Positions 60,190-64,000 of a stretch of DNA of 64,000 nucleotides are shown piece by piece. Position 1 is the first letter of the stretch. Each line of letters starts with the position of its first letter. A program made the position numbers and the translations under genes. The stretch lies in contig NZ_JAGJEH010000007.1 in NCBI RefSeq assembly GCF_018100925.1, forward strand, positions 310,001 through 374,000, given 5' to 3'. The notes below the pieces were generated by a model, which did not search any database, was not told the DNA's origin, and was given only the letters and a program-made list of their open reading frames with translations. Source of the stretch: Pseudoalteromonas luteoviolacea (GTDB lineage Bacteria > Pseudomonadota > Gammaproteobacteria > Enterobacterales > Alteromonadaceae).

Positions 60190-60726
60190 TCAAACATCCT
60201 CATGCTGCATAAATATTAACTCATCAATCGCATAGCCAGAGTCTTTGGCAGTCTTTTTAAAGTCCTCCAAAACCCTTTGAGGTACATGAGGTGTACGCGA
60301 CAATAACCATAGATACTCCCTATCATAACTAGTTACATAAGCGTACTGATAGTGAGCGTGGTCTAGCTTAAATACAATATAGCTACCATAGAAAGGCCCC
60401 CAAAATGATACTTTCAGATGACCGATGTCTTGTGAAGATACAAACTTGGCTACCCCTTTAGCTTGTTTCCAAGTACTTGTATCCGTGACATAGCCTCGGT
60501 TAATAACCGCTACGCTGCCATCTTCATTTAACGTATAGGTTGCAGTCACATTTTGCATTCCTCGCTCAAAACGATGATCGAGCCTAGCAATTTCATACCA
60601 TGTACCTTGGTAACGCAGTAGATCAAAATTATTGACGGGCGTGATACCTTTGGGGACACCCGTACAAGCCGTCAATATTAGTAATAAACCAATAACACCT
60701 ATTTTCGACAATTGAGTTAATTTCAA
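60190..60726 (-). CDS. blc: Outer-membrane lipocalin (Blc-like)
   Basis: 178 residues with a lipobox (LLLILTACTG). Lipocalin signature GTWYEIARLDHRFERGMQNV, then YTLNEDGSVAVINRGYV, KVSFWGPFYGSYIVFKLD and WLLSRTPHVP match bacterial Blc. Blc binds lysophospholipids and is induced in starvation and envelope stress. Monocistronic, divergent from the gene at 60851. Confidence 0.93.
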   Translation of the reverse strand: MKLTQLSKIGVIGLLLILTACTGVPKGITPVNNFDLLRYQGTWYEIARLDHRFERGMQNVTATYTLNEDGSVAVINRGYVTDTSTWKQAKGVAKFVSSQDIGHLKVSFWGPFYGSYIVFKLDHAHYQYAYVTSYDREYLWLLSRTPHVPQRVLEDFKKTAKDSGYAIDELIFMQHEDV

Positions 60727-60850
60727 AGCGCTATCCTCCTAAATTGTTGAGTGGGCTGATACAATCCCTACCTTGGTCAATACGGCCATTTAGCGCCGGG
60801 CGATCTGCTGGCTGGTAAAATTTTAAGTCTTTGAAATAACGTTACAGTCC

Positions 60851-61393
60851 ATGAAAATACTAACTCACGGTTTTGGGGCAGCAAAAGGGGTTTTGGCCGT
60901 CTATGTTGAACGCCGTCCAAACCTAGAAAAATACATAAATCTACAGGATGTCATTCCACTACAGCAGGGGGAGATAGACTATATCAATCAAGAATGCGGT
61001 AATGGTTGGCGCAAGCTATTCAATGTTTACGGCAAGTTTATTGCCCAGTTGCAGCATCCAGATCATCATTTTACTAACCAGAGCAAAGGTACTGGAACAT
61101 GGCAACATTATCGTGACAATGCCTTGTTACAAAGCCATAGCCAAGAGGCATTACTGTTTTCTCCCCCAAATTTAGAGCGAAACAGCTATCAATGGCATAT
61201 TATCGCAGGCCGAACTTACGCCAAGCGGTTATTAAGAGATCACGATTTTACCCACTCAATGGTATGGATAGACGAAGAGTTTGCGATTGACCGCATAAAT
61301 AAAGTTATCGTATGTCCGTATTTTGACTATCGTCAGCTTAGCAACATAAAAATCACCAAGCTGGTTGAGCTTATTCAAGACCATTCAAGCTGA
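60851..61393 (+). CDS. Unknown 180-residue cytoplasmic protein
   Basis: No signal peptide or membrane segment. It starts MKILTHGFGAAKGVLAVYVERRPNLEK and has several aromatic-rich segments (GNGWRKLFNVYGKFIAQLQHPDHHF, WHIIAGRTYAKRLLRDHDFTH). Small conserved proteins of this kind occur in Alteromonadales, but I cannot name a family. The end overlaps the 3' end of the methyltransferase gene by 9 bases. Confidence 0.65.
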   Translation: MKILTHGFGAAKGVLAVYVERRPNLEKYINLQDVIPLQQGEIDYINQECGNGWRKLFNVYGKFIAQLQHPDHHFTNQSKGTGTWQHYRDNALLQSHSQEALLFSPPNLERNSYQWHIIAGRTYAKRLLRDHDFTHSMVWIDEEFAIDRINKVIVCPYFDYRQLSNIKITKLVELIQDHSS

Positions 61394-62065
61394 ACAATCA
61401 CGCTTATTAAGGATGAAAGCGCTAAAGCCTAGCGCTTTAAAGTACGATATAGGCGAATCAAAACCGGCATATTTAGCAAGCTCGTCCAGGCGCGCTGTAT
61501 CTATTGGATAAAACTCATTTATAAAATTGCTGCGCATAGTAGTAACACCTACTTCAGATAACCCCAAGTGCTTTTGGCAGTAATTTAGCTGTGCTTCTCG
61601 CTCGAATGAGGTCTCCGGCAACGTAAGATCGGCCAAAAAAAGTGCTCCGGCAGTGCCCAAGTTTGCACATATTTGCTCGAACAAATTCATTTTACTACCG
61701 TCGTCTTTAACAAAGTGCATAACCAATAAACACAGAGCCACATCCGCTTGGTACTGGCCTTGCAACAAAGGGCCATGATGGATGGTGACTCTGTCGCTCA
61801 GTCCTAAGTTGGTAAAATGCTGATCTGCGATGGCCAACATATCGGCCGAAACATCTTGTACAATAAAATGCCAAGTGGGATTGTATTGAGCCAGCTCAAT
61901 TACTTCTTTACCTGTGCCCGCGCCCACAATCAAGATAGTTGCATTTTGCTCAAGCATTACGCCCAGCTGTGCCGCAGTCGTGTGATGCAGTAATTCATAC
62001 CCAGGCACCAGCTTTCCAATTCGTTGATCATAACTCAGTGCTTCATCACCGGTAAATGTCGGCAT
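61385..62065 (-). CDS. SAM-dependent methyltransferase (class I)
   Basis: 226 residues. Motif I is ATILIVGAGTGKEVIELAQ, motif II-like VQDVSADMLAIADQHF, then VALCLLVMHFVKDDGS. The fold is a class I (Methyltransf_25-type) SAM methyltransferase. The N-terminus FTGDEALSYDQRIGKLVPGYELL is like trans-aconitate or small-molecule methyltransferases. It starts 11 bases after the SbcC stop codon, so the two are likely cotranscribed, but no functional tie is known. Confidence 0.9.
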   Translation of the reverse strand: MPTFTGDEALSYDQRIGKLVPGYELLHHTTAAQLGVMLEQNATILIVGAGTGKEVIELAQYNPTWHFIVQDVSADMLAIADQHFTNLGLSDRVTIHHGPLLQGQYQADVALCLLVMHFVKDDGSKMNLFEQICANLGTAGALFLADLTLPETSFEREAQLNYCQKHLGLSEVGVTTMRSNFINEFYPIDTARLDELAKYAGFDSPISYFKALGFSAFILNKRDCSA

Positions 62066-62076
62066 CTCTTTCCCCT

Positions 62077-64000
62077 TTAACTTTCCTTAGTGCTGACGGT
62101 TGAATATCCGCCCGATTGTTTTTTAATTCGAATTTGCGTAGCAACACGCTCCGTCATTTGTGCAACATGGGATATCACGCCAACTTTTCGCCCTTGAGAT
62201 TGCAACGCATCTAATGCATCCAAAGCGACACTCAGAGTTTCCGGATCAAGTGTGCCAAACCCTTCATCGATAAACAAAGAGTTAATTTGCACTTGATTGG
62301 AGGACAGCGAAGCCAGACCCAACGCTAAGGCCAAAGACACCAAAAATGATTCCCCCCCTGACAATGTGTTCACACTGCGTTGCTCATCAGCCATATCTCT
62401 GTCAATAATCGCTATTTCAAGTGATTGTCCAATCACAGTGAGGCGATAGCGACGTGATAGGCTAGTTAAATGGTGATTTGCATAATGTAAGAGTATTTTC
62501 AGGGTTTGGGTTTGCGCTAAGTTACGCATTGTCTTACCAGTCGCGTCACCGAGCAAGCGATTGAGTAAATGCCAGTGCTCATAATCAGTTTGCATTTGAT
62601 TCAAGGTGCTTTGCTGCGCCTGTAATTTATCTATGTTGTCTTGGTGTGTTTGTAAAGCCACAGAAACAGTCACAATATGCGCTTGCAACTCAGTTTGCTG
62701 ACCATTTAATTTCTCTACGGCAGCGGTCAAATCAACCTCTGTTAGACTCGGTTGTGCTTGCTCTGCATGCTCACTCAAGTTTTGTCTTACGTGATCTAAC
62801 TGGGAACGAGTGCCATTTCGTTGCTGTTCTAATTGTTGTGATTGGGTTAGTAACGCTTGCCATTGTAATGACTGCCACCCAAGCAATTCATCAACCAATG
62901 CAATATCCAATATTGGATATTGGTTTTGTGTCTCTTTGAGCCACTCATCAAAGCGGGCCTGATTTTTTTCAAGTTCGACTTGATACTCTTCGCACTGCTG
63001 CTGTAAATGCTTTATTCGCAGTGCCTGCTCATCATGTCGCTTGTTCATAGCACTTAGCATGTCTTTTTGTGCCTGAACTTGTTGTTGTGCCTGTGTCATA
63101 CCATCTTGCAGTTGCTGACGCCACTGATCCGAAGTCACTTCAAGGACCAATAATTGACTTCTACTACTTCGCGCCGCTTCAGCCTGTTGTTGGTGTTTAG
63201 TGATCTCGGTATTTAAGCCCTGCAACTGAGTTGTAACCTTGTCCAGCAACGTTTGCGTTGTGGTCAGTTGTGGCGCGCATTGCTCTATTGATTTAACAAT
63301 TTTCGCAGCCTTATCTTGCAGTTCAATAAACGCTGTGACTTGTTCAGACAAAACCTTGATTGCTTCAACAGGCCCCTCTTTGAACTGAGCCAACCAATCA
63401 GTATGGTCATATACCTGCGTAACACGTTTGGCTAGTTGCGAACTCAAATCAATCAGTTCGGCCTCTCGCTGCTTCAATGCCGAGTACGATTGCTCAAACG
63501 CCTGAAGTTGTTGTTGATGTTGCGTTAAGGTTTCGCGCTGCGTTTGCAATTGCTGTGAACTGCTTTGCAACACTTGCCATTTTTGTTGCTGGACTTTGCT
63601 TAGTTCGCTATATAAAGACAGGTTTTTGTCTATATCCTGCAATTGCTCTGCATGGCTATTAAAATCTCTAAGCGACTCGGGAAGTTCGCTTAACAAAGTT
63701 TGATTAATCTGCTGCTTTTTGACCAATTGTGCCTTTTGTTGCAGCGCAGCTTGAAGCTGACCATTAACTTGTTCTAGCTGAGAAACAACATCATGGTAAC
63801 GTGCCTGTGTTTGCTGCCTAGCTTGCTCTGCAGCTTGAAACTGTCCTTCAAAGTCACGGATCAATTGTTGCCAGTGACTATCAATATGATCTACCCGGTA
63901 GGGATGCTCTGTGGCACCACAGACCATACACTCTTTTCCGTGCTCAAGCTGACTGCGCAGCGCACTGATATTATCACTGGCACGTAACTTAACCTGATGT
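62077..64000 (-). CDS. sbcC: SbcC exonuclease subunit (partial, C-terminal part)
   Basis: The frame is open to the right edge; about 641 codons of the C-terminal part are present. It contains the zinc hook (LEHGKECMVCGATEHPY, CMVC), a long Gln-rich coiled coil, and the C-terminal ABC-type ATPase half with NTLSGGESFLVSLALALGLAS (signature) and LFIDEGFGTLD (Walker B). SbcC with SbcD forms the Mre11-Rad50-like complex that cleaves DNA hairpins and blocked ends. The N-terminal P-loop and sbcD would lie beyond position 64000. Confidence 0.95.
   Translation of the reverse strand, partial: HQVKLRASDNISALRSQLEHGKECMVCGATEHPYRVDHIDSHWQQLIRDFEGQFQAAEQARQQTQARYHDVVSQLEQVNGQLQAALQQKAQLVKKQQINQTLLSELPESLRDFNSHAEQLQDIDKNLSLYSELSKVQQQKWQVLQSSSQQLQTQRETLTQHQQQLQAFEQSYSALKQREAELIDLSSQLAKRVTQVYDHTDWLAQFKEGPVEAIKVLSEQVTAFIELQDKAAKIVKSIEQCAPQLTTTQTLLDKVTTQLQGLNTEITKHQQQAEAARSSRSQLLVLEVTSDQWRQQLQDGMTQAQQQVQAQKDMLSAMNKRHDEQALRIKHLQQQCEEYQVELEKNQARFDEWLKETQNQYPILDIALVDELLGWQSLQWQALLTQSQQLEQQRNGTRSQLDHVRQNLSEHAEQAQPSLTEVDLTAAVEKLNGQQTELQAHIVTVSVALQTHQDNIDKLQAQQSTLNQMQTDYEHWHLLNRLLGDATGKTMRNLAQTQTLKILLHYANHHLTSLSRRYRLTVIGQSLEIAIIDRDMADEQRSVNTLSGGESFLVSLALALGLASLSSNQVQINSLFIDEGFGTLDPETLSVALDALDALQSQGRKVGVISHVAQMTERVATQIRIKKQSGGYSTVSTKES

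Overview
The window reads as a chromosomal segment of a marine gammaproteobacterium, most likely Pseudoalteromonas or a close relative. This rests on the AT-rich base composition, on many genes typical of that group (M3 dipeptidase lipoprotein, DUF3649/PepSY/DUF3325 iron operon, Prx-Grx hybrid, collagen-tagged PhoX lipoprotein) and on the type I-F CRISPR repeat. No rRNA or tRNA gene, complete insertion sequence or prophage was seen. Genus assignment is inference.

Left accessory block (1-12.6 kb). A type I-F CRISPR-Cas locus is cut by the left edge: cas2-3 (partial) and cas1 on the minus strand, preceded by a WYL-domain regulator. Similar GTAAA/TTTAC palindromes lie in front of both the regulator and cas1. 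Upstream is a CRISPR array with 12 perfect repeats plus degenerate leader-distal repeats, transcribed on the minus strand with its AT-rich leader on the right. About 350 bases beyond the leader is a lone CRISPR repeat followed exactly one 60-nt period later by a second, degenerate repeat: a one-spacer mini-array. Next come a small secreted protein with a symmetric six-cysteine pattern, two ABC half-transporters of the IrtAB/YbtPQ type whose nucleotide-binding sites are both damaged, and a divergent cassette of small unknown genes around an XRE-type regulator. This block is the most likely place for something undescribed.

Middle (12.9-44.7 kb). This is a mosaic of mostly single-gene units: TPR proteins, GNAT acetyltransferases, GrpB-family genes (one intact, one internally deleted), a YjgN-like protein with an M48 peptidase, a secreted lipin-type HAD protein, a VanX-type dipeptidase, an ABC1/COQ8 kinase, periplasmic solute-binding proteins, pirin, a secreted alpha/beta hydrolase, a NYN nuclease, SDR and RibD-like reductases, PfpI, an M3 dipeptidase, a CheY, a Rof-like protein, a metallo-beta-lactamase-fold enzyme, a beta-helical DUF4097 lipoprotein and a TPR-histidine kinase. 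A peroxiredoxin-glutaredoxin hybrid sits next to a flavoprotein disulfide reductase that carries an extra C-terminal CxxC.

Right (45-64 kb). Here are a self-contained ribbon-helix-helix/lysine-rich microprotein pair with a clear operator, an isochorismatase and a GlxA-type AraC regulator, a DUF3833/chalcone-isomerase-like pair, a LysR gene divergent from a GNAT gene, a DNA glycosylase, and the DUF3649-PepSY-DUF3325 operon. An intergenic region with nine direct copies of an 18-bp motif follows. Then come a PhoX-like lipoprotein with collagen-like repeats and a diheme lipoprotein, a lipocalin, a methyltransferase and the C-terminal part of SbcC, which runs off the right edge.
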